The translations under genes were made by a program, and so were the position numbers. DNA of 64,000 nucleotides from Actinomadura rupiterrae (GTDB lineage: Bacteria > Actinomycetota > Actinomycetes > Streptosporangiales > Streptosporangiaceae): NCBI RefSeq assembly GCF_024172125.1, contig NZ_JAMZEA010000012.1, forward strand, positions 1-64,000, written 5' to 3'. Below the pieces are notes generated by a model, which was not told where the DNA came from, did not search any database, and worked only from the letters and a program-made list of their open reading frames with translations. Shown here one piece after another: positions 8,160 through 18,000 of the stretch (position 1 is the first letter of the stretch; each line of letters begins with the position of its first letter).

Positions 8160-10661
8160 TCACTTGCCTCGGCGGTCCTGCTTGGGGAGGCCCTTGTCGA
8201 GGCCCGCGCGGCGGAGGGCGTCCGCCATGGCGCTGTTCCCGGCAGGGGCGCTGCTTCCGCCGCCGCTCTGGCGGCCTCGGCCGCCCCCTCCACCGCCACC
8301 GCCGTTGCCGCCCTGTCGGCGCTGCTGGCCTCCGCCGCCACCGCGCTGGCCTCCGCCTCCGCCGCGCTGGCCTCCGCCTCCGCCGCGCTGGCCTCCGCCG
8401 CGCTGGTTGCCGCCGCCGCGCTGGCGGTCGGCGGGCTTCTGCTGCTGCGCCTCCTCGTCCAGGCGGAGGGTGAGGGAGATGCGCTTGCGCTGGAGGTCCA
8501 CGTCCAGGACCTTCACGCGGACGATGTCGCCGGGCTTGACGACGTCGCGCGGGTCCTCGACGAACTTGCTGGACATCGCGGAGATGTGCACCAGGCCGTC
8601 CTGGTGGACGCCGACGTCCACGAACGCGCCGAACGCGGCGACGTTGGTGACCACGCCCTCCAGGATCATCCCGGGCTGGAGGTCGGCGAGCTTGTCGACG
8701 CCCTCCTTGAAGGTGGCGGTCTTGAAGGCGGGACGCGGGTCGCGGCCCGGCTTCTCCAGCTCGGCGAGGATGTCGGTGACGGTCGGCAGGCCGAACGTGT
8801 CGTCCACGAACCGCTCCGGCTTCAGCGAGCGGAGCGTCGCGGTGTTGCCGACCAGCGCCTTGATGTCGGTGCCCGCCGCGTCCAGGATGCGCCGGACGAC
8901 CGGGTACGACTCGGGGTGGACGGCCGAGGCGTCGAGCGGGTCGTCCCCGCCGGGGATGCGCAGGAAGCCCGCGCACTGCTCGAACGCCTTCGGGCCGAGC
9001 CGGGCGACGCCGCGCAGGCCGTCGCGGGTGCGGAACGGGCCGTTCTCGTCGCGGTGCGCGACGATCGAGGCGGCGAGGCTCTCGCCGATGCCCGACACCC
9101 GGGTCAGCAGCGGCACGGACGCGGTGTTGACGTCCACGCCGACCGCGTTCACGGCGTCCTCGACGACCGCGTCCAGCGAGCGGGACAGCTTCACCTCGGA
9201 CACGTCGTGCTGGTACTGGCCGACGCCGATGGACTTCGGGTCGATCTTGACCAGCTCGGCCAGCGGGTCCTGGAGGCGGCGCGCGATGGAGACCGCGCCG
9301 CGCAGCGAGACGTCCATGCCGGGCAGCTCGCGGGCGGCGTAGGCGGACGCCGAGTACACCGACGCGCCCGCCTCCGACACCATGATCTTGGTGAGCTTCA
9401 GCTCCGGGTTCGCCGCGATCAGGTCGGCGGCGAGCTTGTCGGTCTCCCGCGACGCGGTGCCGTTGCCGATCGCGATCAGATCGACGTTGTGCTCTTTCGC
9501 CAGCTTGGCGAGGGTCGCGAGCGAGGCGTCCCACTGCCGGCGCGGCTCGTGCGGGTAGATCGTGTCGGTCGCCACGGCCTTGCCGGTGGCGTCGACGATC
9601 GCGACCTTCACGCCGGTGCGCAGGCCCGGGTCGAGGCCCATGGTCGCGCGGGTGCCGGCGGGCGCGGCCAGCAGCAGGTCCTTGAGGTTGGCGGCGAAGA
9701 CCCGGACGGCCTCGTCCTCGGCGTCCTGGCGCAGCCGGGTGCGCAGGTCGATGCCGAGGTGGACGAGGATCCGCGTCCGCCACGCCCACCGGACGGCGTC
9801 CTGCAGCCACTTGTCGGCCGGACGGCCCTGGTCGGCGATCCGGTACCGCGCGGCGATCTCGGTCTCGTACCCGGACCGGACGCCGGGCTCCTCGTCCTGC
9901 ATCTCCGGCTGGAGGTCCAGGTCGAGGACCTCCTCCTTCTCGCCGCGGAACAGGGCGAGGATGCGGTGCGAGGGCAGCTTGGTGAACGGCTCGGAGAACT
10001 CGAAGTAGTCCGAGAACTTCGCGCCCGCCTCCTCCTTGCCCTCGCGGACCTTGGAGACGACGCGCCCGCTGGTCCACATCCGCTCGCGCAGGGAGCCGAT
10101 CAGGTCGGCGTCCTCGGCGAACCGCTCGACCAGGATGGCGCGGGCGCCCTCCAGCGCGGCGGTCCCGTCCGCGACGCCCTTCTCGGCGTCCACGTACGCG
10201 GCGGCGGACGCGGCCGGATCCTGCGTCGGGTCGTTCAGCAGCAGGTCGGCGAGCGGCTCCAGGCCGGCCTCGCGGGCGATCTGGGCCTTGGTGCGGCGCT
10301 TGGGCTTGTACGGGAGGTAGATGTCCTCCAGCCGGGCCTTGGAGTCGGCGGCCATGATCTGCGCGCGCAGCTCGTCGGTCAGCTTGCCCTGGCCCTCGAC
10401 GGACTCCAGGATCGCGGCGCGCCGCTCGTCCAGCTCGCGGAGGTAGCGGAGCCGCTCCTCCAGGTCGCGGAGCTGGGTGTCGTCGAGCGCGCCGGTCGCC
10501 TCCTTGCGGTACCGGGCGATGAACGGGACGGTCGACCCGCCGTCGAGCAGCTCGACGGCGACCCGCACCTGCCCCTCCCTGACGCCGAGCTCCTCGGCGA
10601 TCCGCGCGGTGATGGGCCGCGGTGCGGCCTGCTCGGCGGCGTTCTGGCTGGTGACTGTCAC
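8160..10661 (-). CDS. tex: Tex-family RNA-binding transcriptional accessory protein
   Basis: The 833-aa product starts at GTG 10661. A GGGGAG lies 15-16 nt upstream, somewhat far; an ATG at 10700 has no ribosome site. Order of domains: N-terminal Tex helical domain, YqgF/RNase-H-like fold (MGLDPGLRTGVKVAIVD), helix-hairpin-helix repeats (TRVSGIGESLAASIV) and an S1 RNA-binding domain (MILEGVVTNVAAFGAFVDVG). The last 90 residues or so are a low-complexity RGG-type tail with three QRGGGGG units, encoded by 21-bp repeats around 8330-8410. Tex binds nucleic acid and influences transcription and virulence genes in several bacteria; the RGG tail suggests extra RNA affinity. Confidence 0.93.
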   Translation of the reverse strand: MTVTSQNAAEQAAPRPITARIAEELGVREGQVRVAVELLDGGSTVPFIARYRKEATGALDDTQLRDLEERLRYLRELDERRAAILESVEGQGKLTDELRAQIMAADSKARLEDIYLPYKPKRRTKAQIAREAGLEPLADLLLNDPTQDPAASAAAYVDAEKGVADGTAALEGARAILVERFAEDADLIGSLRERMWTSGRVVSKVREGKEEAGAKFSDYFEFSEPFTKLPSHRILALFRGEKEEVLDLDLQPEMQDEEPGVRSGYETEIAARYRIADQGRPADKWLQDAVRWAWRTRILVHLGIDLRTRLRQDAEDEAVRVFAANLKDLLLAAPAGTRATMGLDPGLRTGVKVAIVDATGKAVATDTIYPHEPRRQWDASLATLAKLAKEHNVDLIAIGNGTASRETDKLAADLIAANPELKLTKIMVSEAGASVYSASAYAARELPGMDVSLRGAVSIARRLQDPLAELVKIDPKSIGVGQYQHDVSEVKLSRSLDAVVEDAVNAVGVDVNTASVPLLTRVSGIGESLAASIVAHRDENGPFRTRDGLRGVARLGPKAFEQCAGFLRIPGGDDPLDASAVHPESYPVVRRILDAAGTDIKALVGNTATLRSLKPERFVDDTFGLPTVTDILAELEKPGRDPRPAFKTATFKEGVDKLADLQPGMILEGVVTNVAAFGAFVDVGVHQDGLVHISAMSSKFVEDPRDVVKPGDIVRVKVLDVDLQRKRISLTLRLDEEAQQQKPADRQRGGGNQRGGGQRGGGGGQRGGGGGQRGGGGGQQRRQGGNGGGGGGGGRGRQSGGGSSAPAGNSAMADALRRAGLDKGLPKQDRRGK

Positions 10662-10775
10662 GTGTCGGTTCGCTTTCTCCCCAGGATGTCGCCCGTGCAT
10701 TGTCCAGGAACCGGGGCCGCTTGTCGCGTCAGCCCCGGTTCCCGGACGGTCTCCATCCCGATCCCGCGGAGTGGA

Positions 10776-12956
10776 TCAGCCGACGGGCACCCGCTGGGAG
10801 ATCCGCTCGCCGCGCGCCGGGGCCTTGCGGGACAGGCGTCCCGGCCACCAGTTCGCGCGGCCCAGCAGCACCATCGCGGCGGGCAGGACGACGATCCGGA
10901 TCACCACCGCGTCGATCAGCACCGCCACGGCGAGCCCGACGCCCATCTCCTTCATGTCCATCAGGCGCAGCGCCCCGAAGATCGCGAACACCGAGATCAT
11001 GATCACCGCGGCGCTGGTCACGGTGCCGGCCGAGCCGGTGATGCCCTCGGCGACGGCGCGCCGGGTCGGCATCCCGGCCTGCGCGGCCTCGCGGATCCGG
11101 CTGACCAGGAAGACGTGGTAGTCCATCGAGAGCCCGAACAGCACCGCGAACAGGAACAGCGGGATCCAGGCGACGATCGCGCCGGTGCTGTGGAAGCCGA
11201 GCGGCTTCTCCAGCCAGGTGTGCTGGAAGATCAGCACCAGCGCGCCGAACGAGGCGCCCACCGACAGCAGGTTGACCAGGATCGCGGTCAGCGCGACGAC
11301 GACCGACCGGAACATCAGCGTCATCATCACGAAGGTCAGGCCGAGGACGAACGCGACGACCAGCGGCAGCCGCTCGGAGATCTGCTTGCCGAAGTCGACC
11401 GAGGCGGCGGCGTCCCCGCCGACCCAGTTCTCGGCGCCCGCGACCTTCCCGACCGTGGCGGGGACGAGGTCGTCCCGCAGTTCCTTGACCGCGTCGCGGG
11501 CCTGGCCGCTGTTCATCCCGTACGGGGTGGAGAGCGTGAGCATCTGGACGCGTCCGTCCGCCGAGGACCGGATGTCGGGACGCGGCCCGCGCGCCACGAA
11601 CAGCCGGTCACCGGACGTCCGCTTGGCGAGGTCGGTCAGCGCGGCGCGGACCTGCTGGGCCTCGCCCGGAGCCGACCGGACGACGATCTGGTGCTCGGTC
11701 GACTGGCTCGGGTAGGCGGCGACGAGCCGGTCGTAGGTCTGGAGCGCCGGGATCGCGCGCGGCAGCTGGTCGGCGGTGGTCGGACGCAGGTTCATGCCGA
11801 GCGCCGGTAGGGCCAGCGCGGCGAGCGCGGCGACGGCCAGCACGAGCGTGATCACCGGGTGGCCGAGCGCCGGACGCAGCAGCGCGCGCCACAAGCGCGG
11901 GTTCTCGCGGGTCGCGGTGAGCCGCCACAGCACCGGGACGCGCGGCTTGTCGACGCGCGGGCCGAGCTTGGCGAGGATCGCGGGCAGCACCGTGATCGAG
12001 CCGAGCATGGCGACCGCGACCACGACGATCGCGGCGGTCGCGAGCGAGGTGAAGATGATGTTCTGGGTGAGGAACAGCCCGGCCATGGCGACGATCACCG
12101 CGACGCCGGACACCACGACCGCGTGCCCGGAGGTGGCGGCGGCGATCTCGATGGCGTCCCGGTGCCGCGCCCCGCGCAGCCGCTCCTCGCGCTCGCGGCG
12201 CAGGTAGAACAGCGAGTAGTCGACGCCGACGGCCATCCCCATCAGCATCGTCATGCTGCTCGCGGTGTCGTACATCGGGACGAGGTGGGAGACCAGCGCG
12301 GTCAGCCCGGTCGCGCCGAGGATCGCGGTGATCGCGAGCAGGATCGGGACGCCGGCGGCGATCAGCGCGCCGAACGCCACGACCAGGATCAGCAGCGTCA
12401 CCGGGAAGCCGATGCCGTCCGCGCGGACCAGGTCCTTCGCGATCAGCTCCGACAGGCCCTTGTTGATCGACGCGGCGCCGGTCTGCTCCACGCGCAGGCC
12501 GGGATGCTCCTTCTGGACGTTCGCGGTCCGGTCGCGTAGCGGCTGGACGCGGTCCTTGGCCGTCAGCGGGTCCCCGGACATGGTCACCGGGACCATGAGC
12601 GCCGTGCCGTCCTTGCTGGGGACGGCCGCGTCCACCTTGGCGACCTGCGGCATCGTCCGCAGCGCCGCGGCCACCTCCGTCGCCGCCTTCTGCGCCTCGG
12701 CGCGGGGCAGCGCCCCGGACCGGGACGTGATGACCACGTTCTCCACCGCCGGCGGGCTCACGCCGTGGGCGTGGGCGACGCGTCCGGCGGTGCCCGCGTC
12801 CCGAGCCGCCTGGTCCAGGTCGGTCGCCTTGTTCGTGCCGAGGGCGCCGCCCAGCACCGTGCACGCCACCACGAAGACGATCCACAACCCGATCGCCCGC
12901 CAGGGGTGGCCTGCGCTCCAGCGGGCCACCCGCACTGTCACCGATCGCCTGCTCAT
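10776..12956 (-). CDS. MMPL/RND-family membrane transporter
   Basis: The 726-aa product starts at ATG 12956 after GGAAGG. It has the MMPL layout: one N-terminal helix (WRAIGLWIVFVVACTVLG), a periplasmic-side loop of about 130 residues, then two sets of membrane helices split by a second large extracytoplasmic loop. Proton-relay Asp-Tyr motifs appear in both halves (MAVGVDYSLFYLRRERE and FGLSMDYHVFLVSRIRE). Family members export lipids or hydrophobic compounds using the proton gradient. It is divergent from a histidine kinase/response regulator pair, a common actinomycete layout in which the two-component system controls the transporter. Confidence 0.92.
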   Translation of the reverse strand: MSRRSVTVRVARWSAGHPWRAIGLWIVFVVACTVLGGALGTNKATDLDQAARDAGTAGRVAHAHGVSPPAVENVVITSRSGALPRAEAQKAATEVAAALRTMPQVAKVDAAVPSKDGTALMVPVTMSGDPLTAKDRVQPLRDRTANVQKEHPGLRVEQTGAASINKGLSELIAKDLVRADGIGFPVTLLILVVAFGALIAAGVPILLAITAILGATGLTALVSHLVPMYDTASSMTMLMGMAVGVDYSLFYLRREREERLRGARHRDAIEIAAATSGHAVVVSGVAVIVAMAGLFLTQNIIFTSLATAAIVVVAVAMLGSITVLPAILAKLGPRVDKPRVPVLWRLTATRENPRLWRALLRPALGHPVITLVLAVAALAALALPALGMNLRPTTADQLPRAIPALQTYDRLVAAYPSQSTEHQIVVRSAPGEAQQVRAALTDLAKRTSGDRLFVARGPRPDIRSSADGRVQMLTLSTPYGMNSGQARDAVKELRDDLVPATVGKVAGAENWVGGDAAASVDFGKQISERLPLVVAFVLGLTFVMMTLMFRSVVVALTAILVNLLSVGASFGALVLIFQHTWLEKPLGFHSTGAIVAWIPLFLFAVLFGLSMDYHVFLVSRIREAAQAGMPTRRAVAEGITGSAGTVTSAAVIMISVFAIFGALRLMDMKEMGVGLAVAVLIDAVVIRIVVLPAAMVLLGRANWWPGRLSRKAPARGERISQRVPVG

Positions 12957-13064
12957 GAGCCCGACGCCCTTCCGTCGTTCCGTCACCGGTCTGAGCCGTC
13001 CCTGTCGGGCCGACGCTTCGATGCTCGTCCGGCGGAGGCGCCCGTGCAGTGGGCTCACATCCTC

Positions 13065-13102
13065 TTAGGGGTAGGGGAAAGTCCACCCCTGGGGTTAGGG
13101 GT
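13065..13102. promoter_or_regulatory. direct repeats in the MMPL/kinase divergent promoter
   Basis: TTAGGGGT occurs at 13065-13072 and 13095-13102, exactly 30 bp apart, with the inverted half ACCCC at 13085-13089. Spacing by whole helical turns suggests binding by a dimeric regulator, possibly the adjacent NarL-type response regulator. Confidence 0.45.
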
Positions 13103-13147
13103 CTGGACCCACCGCCCGCAGCTTGCGCACCCGGGCACAATGGGGCC

Positions 13148-14413
13148 GTGAACGGCGAAGCGCACGACCACGCGCGAGAGAGCGGCCTGGCGGTCGCGCG
13201 CAGCCTGCTCCAGGCCCTGCTGGCGCAGGTCGCGAACCTGCCGCTGGCGATCCTGCTGCTGGTGTCGCTGGCGTTCGTCCCGCTCGGGGTGGGGCTGGCG
13301 CTGCTGCCGCCGGTGCTGTTCGCCCTGCGCGGCCTGGCGAACCAGCAGCGGCGCTGGGCGGCGGAGTGGTCGGGCGTCGAGATCGTCGTCCCGTACCGTC
13401 CGCGGCCCGAGGGCGCGTCCGGCATCGGGGTCGTGAAGTGGCTGCTGCGCGACCCGGCGACCTGGCGCGACATCCTCTGGACGGCCGTGAACGCGGTGAC
13501 CGGCCTCGTGCTGGCCGGGCTGCCCGCCGCGCTGGTCGTCTACGGGCTGGAGGGCGTCCTGGTGGCGCCCTGGATGCCGAAGGTGCACACGTTCGGCTGG
13601 GGGCCGTTCTGGCCGCTCAGCGACTACGGCCTGGCCGGCTCGGCCGGGAGCGCGCTGCTCGGCTCGCTGATGCTGCTCGTCGGCTGGCAGCTCGGGCCGT
13701 CCATCATGCGGGCGTACGCCATCGTCAACCGGTCGATGCTCGGCCCGACCCGCGGCCGGCTTGAAGAGCGCGTCCGGAAGCTGACCGAGACCCGCACCGA
13801 GACCGTGGACGCCTCGGCCGCCGAGCTGCGCCGCATCGAGCGCGACCTGCACGACGGCGCGCAGGCCCGGATCGTCGCGGTGTCGATGACCATCGGGCTC
13901 GCCGAGCAGCTGGTGAAGGACGACCCGGAGGCCGCCGCCCGGCTGATGGCCGAGGCGCGGCAGGCGAGCGGCACGGCGCTGACCGAGCTGCGCGACCTGG
14001 TGCGCGGCATCCACCCGCCAGTGCTCGCCGAGCGCGGGCTGGAGGGCGGCGTCCGCGCGCTCGCGCTGACCCTGCCGCTGCCGGTGGACGTGGCGGTGGA
14101 CGTGCCCGGACGGGCCGCCGCCCCGGTCGAGTCCGCCGCGTACTTCGCGGTCGCCGAGATGCTCGCGAACGCGGCCAAGCACGCGGAGGCGGCGCGGGCA
14201 TGGGTGGACGTCCGGCACAATGGCTCCGCGCTCGTCATGATCGTCGGGGATGACGGGCGCGGCGGCGCGGATCCCACCGCGGGGAGCGGGATGCGCGGCA
14301 TCGAGCGCCGCCTGGCCGCCTTCGACGGCACGTTGGCGGTCACCAGCCCCGAGGGTGGGCCGACCGTCGTGACCATGGAGCTGCCGTGCGCGTTGTCATC
14401 GCCGAAGACCTAG
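13148..14413 (+). CDS. sensor histidine kinase (NarL-system type)
   Basis: The 421-aa membrane kinase has four or more hydrophobic segments in its first 210 residues (LPLAILLLVSLAFVPLGVGL, a pair around AVTGLVLAGLPAALVVYG, LLGSLMLLVGWQL). A HisKA_3 dimerisation/phosphoacceptor helix follows with the histidine in RIERDLHDGAQARIVAV. The ATPase domain has the N box EMLANAAKHA and G boxes DDGRGG and GSGMRGIERR. GTG 13148 is chosen; no good Shine-Dalgarno is seen, and CACAAT lies 6 nt before the start, so it could be leaderless. It overlaps the response regulator gene by 28 nt. Confidence 0.92.
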   Translation: MNGEAHDHARESGLAVARSLLQALLAQVANLPLAILLLVSLAFVPLGVGLALLPPVLFALRGLANQQRRWAAEWSGVEIVVPYRPRPEGASGIGVVKWLLRDPATWRDILWTAVNAVTGLVLAGLPAALVVYGLEGVLVAPWMPKVHTFGWGPFWPLSDYGLAGSAGSALLGSLMLLVGWQLGPSIMRAYAIVNRSMLGPTRGRLEERVRKLTETRTETVDASAAELRRIERDLHDGAQARIVAVSMTIGLAEQLVKDDPEAAARLMAEARQASGTALTELRDLVRGIHPPVLAERGLEGGVRALALTLPLPVDVAVDVPGRAAAPVESAAYFAVAEMLANAAKHAEAARAWVDVRHNGSALVMIVGDDGRGGADPTAGSGMRGIERRLAAFDGTLAVTSPEGGPTVVTMELPCALSSPKT

Positions 14414-15030
14414 CGCTGCTGCGGGACGGGCTGATCCGCCTGCTGTCGGCCTACGAGTTCGAGGTCGTCGAGGCCGTGGACAACGGCCCCTCGCTGAAGC
14501 GGGCGCTGGTGGAGCACCGCCCGGACGTCGCGGTCGTGGACGTCCGGCTGCCGCCGACGTTCACCGACGAGGGCCTGCGGGCCGCGCTGGACGCGCGCCG
14601 CGAGATCCCGGGGCTGCCCGTCCTGGTGCTGTCGCAGCATGTGGAGCAGCTGTACTCGCGCGAGCTGCTGTCGGACAGCTCCGGCGGCATCGGCTACCTG
14701 CTGAAGGACCGCGTCTCGGACGTGAAGCAGTTCGTCGAGGCCGTCCGCCGGGTCGCCGACGGCGGCACCGCGCTCGACCCGGACGTGGTGTCGCAGCTGC
14801 TCACCCGCCGGTCCCGCGAGGAGCCGCTGAAGGCGCTGACACCGCGCGAGCGCGAGGTGCTGGAGCTGATGGCCGAGGGCCGGTCGAACGCCGCGATCGC
14901 CGCGAAGATGTTCGTCACCGAGAAGGCCGTCACCAAGCACACCGCGAACATCTTCGCCAAGCTCGGGCTGCCGGTGTCGGAGGACGACAACCGGCGCGTC
15001 CTGGCCGTCCTGGCCTACCTGCACGCCTGA
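14386..15030 (+). CDS. response regulator, NarL/FixJ type, partner of the upstream kinase
   Basis: The 214-aa product starts at GTG 14386 inside the kinase gene, which implies translational coupling. The receiver domain has acidic residues E7/D8 and the phosphoacceptor Asp52 in VVDVRLPP; the usual Lys sits in GYLLKDRV. A LuxR-type HTH occupies about residues 145-205 (LTPREREVLELMAEGRSNAAIAAKMFVTEKAVTKH). Likely targets are its own promoter region and the divergent MMPL gene, where direct repeats are found (inference). Confidence 0.93.
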   Translation: MRVVIAEDLALLRDGLIRLLSAYEFEVVEAVDNGPSLKRALVEHRPDVAVVDVRLPPTFTDEGLRAALDARREIPGLPVLVLSQHVEQLYSRELLSDSSGGIGYLLKDRVSDVKQFVEAVRRVADGGTALDPDVVSQLLTRRSREEPLKALTPREREVLELMAEGRSNAAIAAKMFVTEKAVTKHTANIFAKLGLPVSEDDNRRVLAVLAYLHA

Positions 15031-15044
15031 TCCTGCGAACGAGA

Positions 15045-15073
15045 AAGGGCCGTCCCTGGCTGGGACGGCCCTT
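15045..15073. terminator. hairpin terminator
   Basis: AAGGGCCGTCCC (15045-15056), a 5-nt loop TGGCT and the perfect complement (15062-15073) lie between the convergent response regulator and protease genes. Flanking A- and T-rich bases allow action on both strands. Confidence 0.8.
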
Positions 15074-15084
15074 CCTTCATGTCG

Positions 15085-18000
15085 TTACGAAACGGTGTAG
15101 GAGTACGGGATCGCGGTCAGGACGTCGCCGCCGGTGTAGATGGCGCCGAGCGAGCCGTTGAACGCGCCCACCGGCGAGGTCACCAGGTAGAGCACGCCGT
15201 TCACGACCGTGCCGGGCTTGCCGGACGGCGTGATCGTCACCGCGACCTTTCCGGACTTGCCGGGCTGGACCACGACCGGGCTGCCGCCCTGGTTCCAGTC
15301 CCCGGTGATCGCCGTCTTGTACGGGTCACCGGCCGGCGAGGACACCGCGGTGTCCCACGGCTGGGTCTTCGCCAGGGCGGCCAGGGTGCTGCTGCCCGCG
15401 GGGGCCGGACCCGAGAACGGGCCGATCTCCTGGACGTAGCTGAACCAGTAGCCGCGCGCGAGGACGTGCCGTCCGCCCGCCTCGGTGACCCGCGCGACCG
15501 AGGTCAGGTCGCCCTTCTTCGCCGCGTTCAGGTCGCCGAACACGTCCGGCTGGCCGGACGGGCCCTGCAGCTCGACCTGGGCCGGGAGGCTGGACTTGGC
15601 GCCCAGCGACAGCGACCGGGTGCCGGGCGGCACCAGGTACGCCGGGACCGACGAGCTCGGGGTGATCGGCAGGGTGATCGTCGGGGACGAGCCGAGCGGC
15701 GCGAGCGCGACGTCGGCGTAGTCCCGCAGCCGCGGGTTCACCTGCACCGGGACGGGCGCGACCCCGTTGTTGGCATAGGTGAGGGTGAAGTTCGCGGCCT
15801 TCCCGGCGGGCAGCTTGCCGCCGTTCGGGAGGGAGCCGGTGACCTTCACCTGGTCGAACCCGATCGTGCCGGAGAAGTTCTGCGAGATCTCCTTGCCGCT
15901 GACCGGGTTGGCGACGATGACGGTCAGCCGCCAGCGGCCGGGCTCCGGGTCCGCCTGCGACACCTGGAGGGTGCTCGCGGTGACGGGCGTGCCGTCGTCC
16001 TTGAAGCCGCGGGCGTTGGAGCCGGTGCCGATGAGCTGGCCGTCCGGGTCGACCAGCGCGGCCTGGACCAGGACGTTCGGGTCGCGGGCGAGCTTCAGGG
16101 TGACGCCGACGTCGTGCCGGCCCTTCGGCACGTCGAACGCGTAGGACGCGGTCTGCGTCGGCGTGCCGCCGCGGGCGTTGCCGCCCGTGATCAGGCCGCT
16201 GAAGGTGCCCTTGCCGCCCTTGGTCGGGACGAGCGTCCGGATGACGACCGGAACCGACCCGGACTGGCCCTCGGCCGACCTGTACCAGACGGCCTCAGGC
16301 AGGTCGCCGCGGTTGCCGTCGGTCTTCGCGCGGAACGTGACGTCCGCGCTCTGGCCCGGCTTGAGGGTGACCGAGGACGGGCTGACCGTGCCGCGCGCGA
16401 CGGCCTTGGCGGCGCTGGTCGCGAACTGGACCGGGCCGCTGTAGGACTGCGCCCCGGCCTGCGGGGTGTAGAGGATCGCGGTCCACGTGCCGGCCGCCGG
16501 GTAGCGGACGTCCACGTAGGCGTGGTTCGCCGAGACCGGGCCGCCCTGCGGGCGCGAGTTGGCCGCGTACGCGCCGTTCGGGTCGATCAGCGTGAGCCGG
16601 ACGACCGGCCCGATGAGGCTGCCGTTCGACTGCGGCTTGTTCACGCCCTGCCAGGCGGTGGAGACGCCCAGCACGTCGGTGCCCTTGGCGACCTTGAAGG
16701 TGACCTTCTTGTACGCCCACGGCACGCCGTTGGTCGCGTACGGGAACGTCGGCAGCGAGCCCGCGGCGAGCGGGACGGTCTGGAAGCCCGTCTGCCTGGT
16801 GTCGTACGCGCGCGTCCCGAGGGTGACCTTGGTGGTCTTGGTGCCGTGGTTGGTGAGCGCGAACCTCTTGCTCACCGTCCCGCCCTGGGTGCCGGTCAGC
16901 GTGGTCTGGCTGATGCTCGGGACCACGGTGGCGTTCCCGCCGCCCTGCGCGGCGGGGTCGGCGCCCTTGTAGGCGCGGGCGGCGTCCACGGCGGCCTTGG
17001 CGTCCAGCAGACCGGCGCCCTGCTCGGGGCCGGGCAGGCCGAGGTCGTGCGCGGTGCCGGTGAGGAACCGCTTGACCAGCAGCGGCGACGGCGACTGGCC
17101 GTGGTGCGTGGACCGGTACGCCTGGATGACCAGGGCCGCGGCCCCCGCGGTGATCGGCGCGGACTGGCTCGTCCCGCCGAACGGCTGGATCGAGGCGGGC
17201 TTGCCGGAGTAGCCGACGCAGTTCTCGAACTTCTCCGGGTCCGGCGTGCACAGCGCCCAGTCGGACTCGCCCGGCGCGGCGAGGTCGGGGACCCGTCCGC
17301 CCTGGGTGATGCCGCCGGACGACAGCGCCGAGATGTTGTTGGAGATCCACTTGCCGGGCTTGGCGAAGCGCGACGCGCCGTACCCGGTCTGCTGGTAGTT
17401 CTGGAAGTCGGTGGACGCGGCGGTCGCGATCACGTTCGGGTCCGTGGACGGACTGCCCTGCGTCCCGCTGATGCCGCCGTCGCCGGTGGACACCGTGACG
17501 GTGACGCCCGCGCGGACGGCGGCGTCGTTGAACAGCCGGATGGTGTCGCGGCTGCCGTCGTCGGGGTACACGTTCGACCCGAACGACTCGTTCAGCACGT
17601 TGACGTGCTTGGAGATCGCGTAGTCGATCGACTGGAGGATGGCCGAGTTCGGCAGCGTCTCGCCGCCGGCCTTCAGCCCGAGGATGGACGCGCCGGGCGC
17701 CATGCCGAGCACCCGGATGGTGCAGCCCTTGGGGATGTTCTGCGACGGGTGCGCGTAGTCGGACGCGTCGTAGACCATCCGGCCCTGCGCGCCGATCGCG
17801 GACGCGTCGCCGAACGCCTCGGCGCCGCCGGACGGGGTGTCCGGGCCCTCGCCCGAGAAGTCCTTGTACTCGGTGAAGACCTTCTGCCCGTTCGCGCGGA
17901 CGAAGTCGGGGTTGTTCGGGTCGACGCCATCGGCGATGTAGGCGACGGTCACGCCCTTGCCGTCGATGCCGGCCCGGTGCGCGAGCGACGCGCGCGTGCT

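Noticed and set aside
8586..11810. 1074-codon plus-strand open frame across tex and the MMPL gene
   Set aside because: It runs antisense through two well-supported genes and their intergenic gap, with low-complexity composition.
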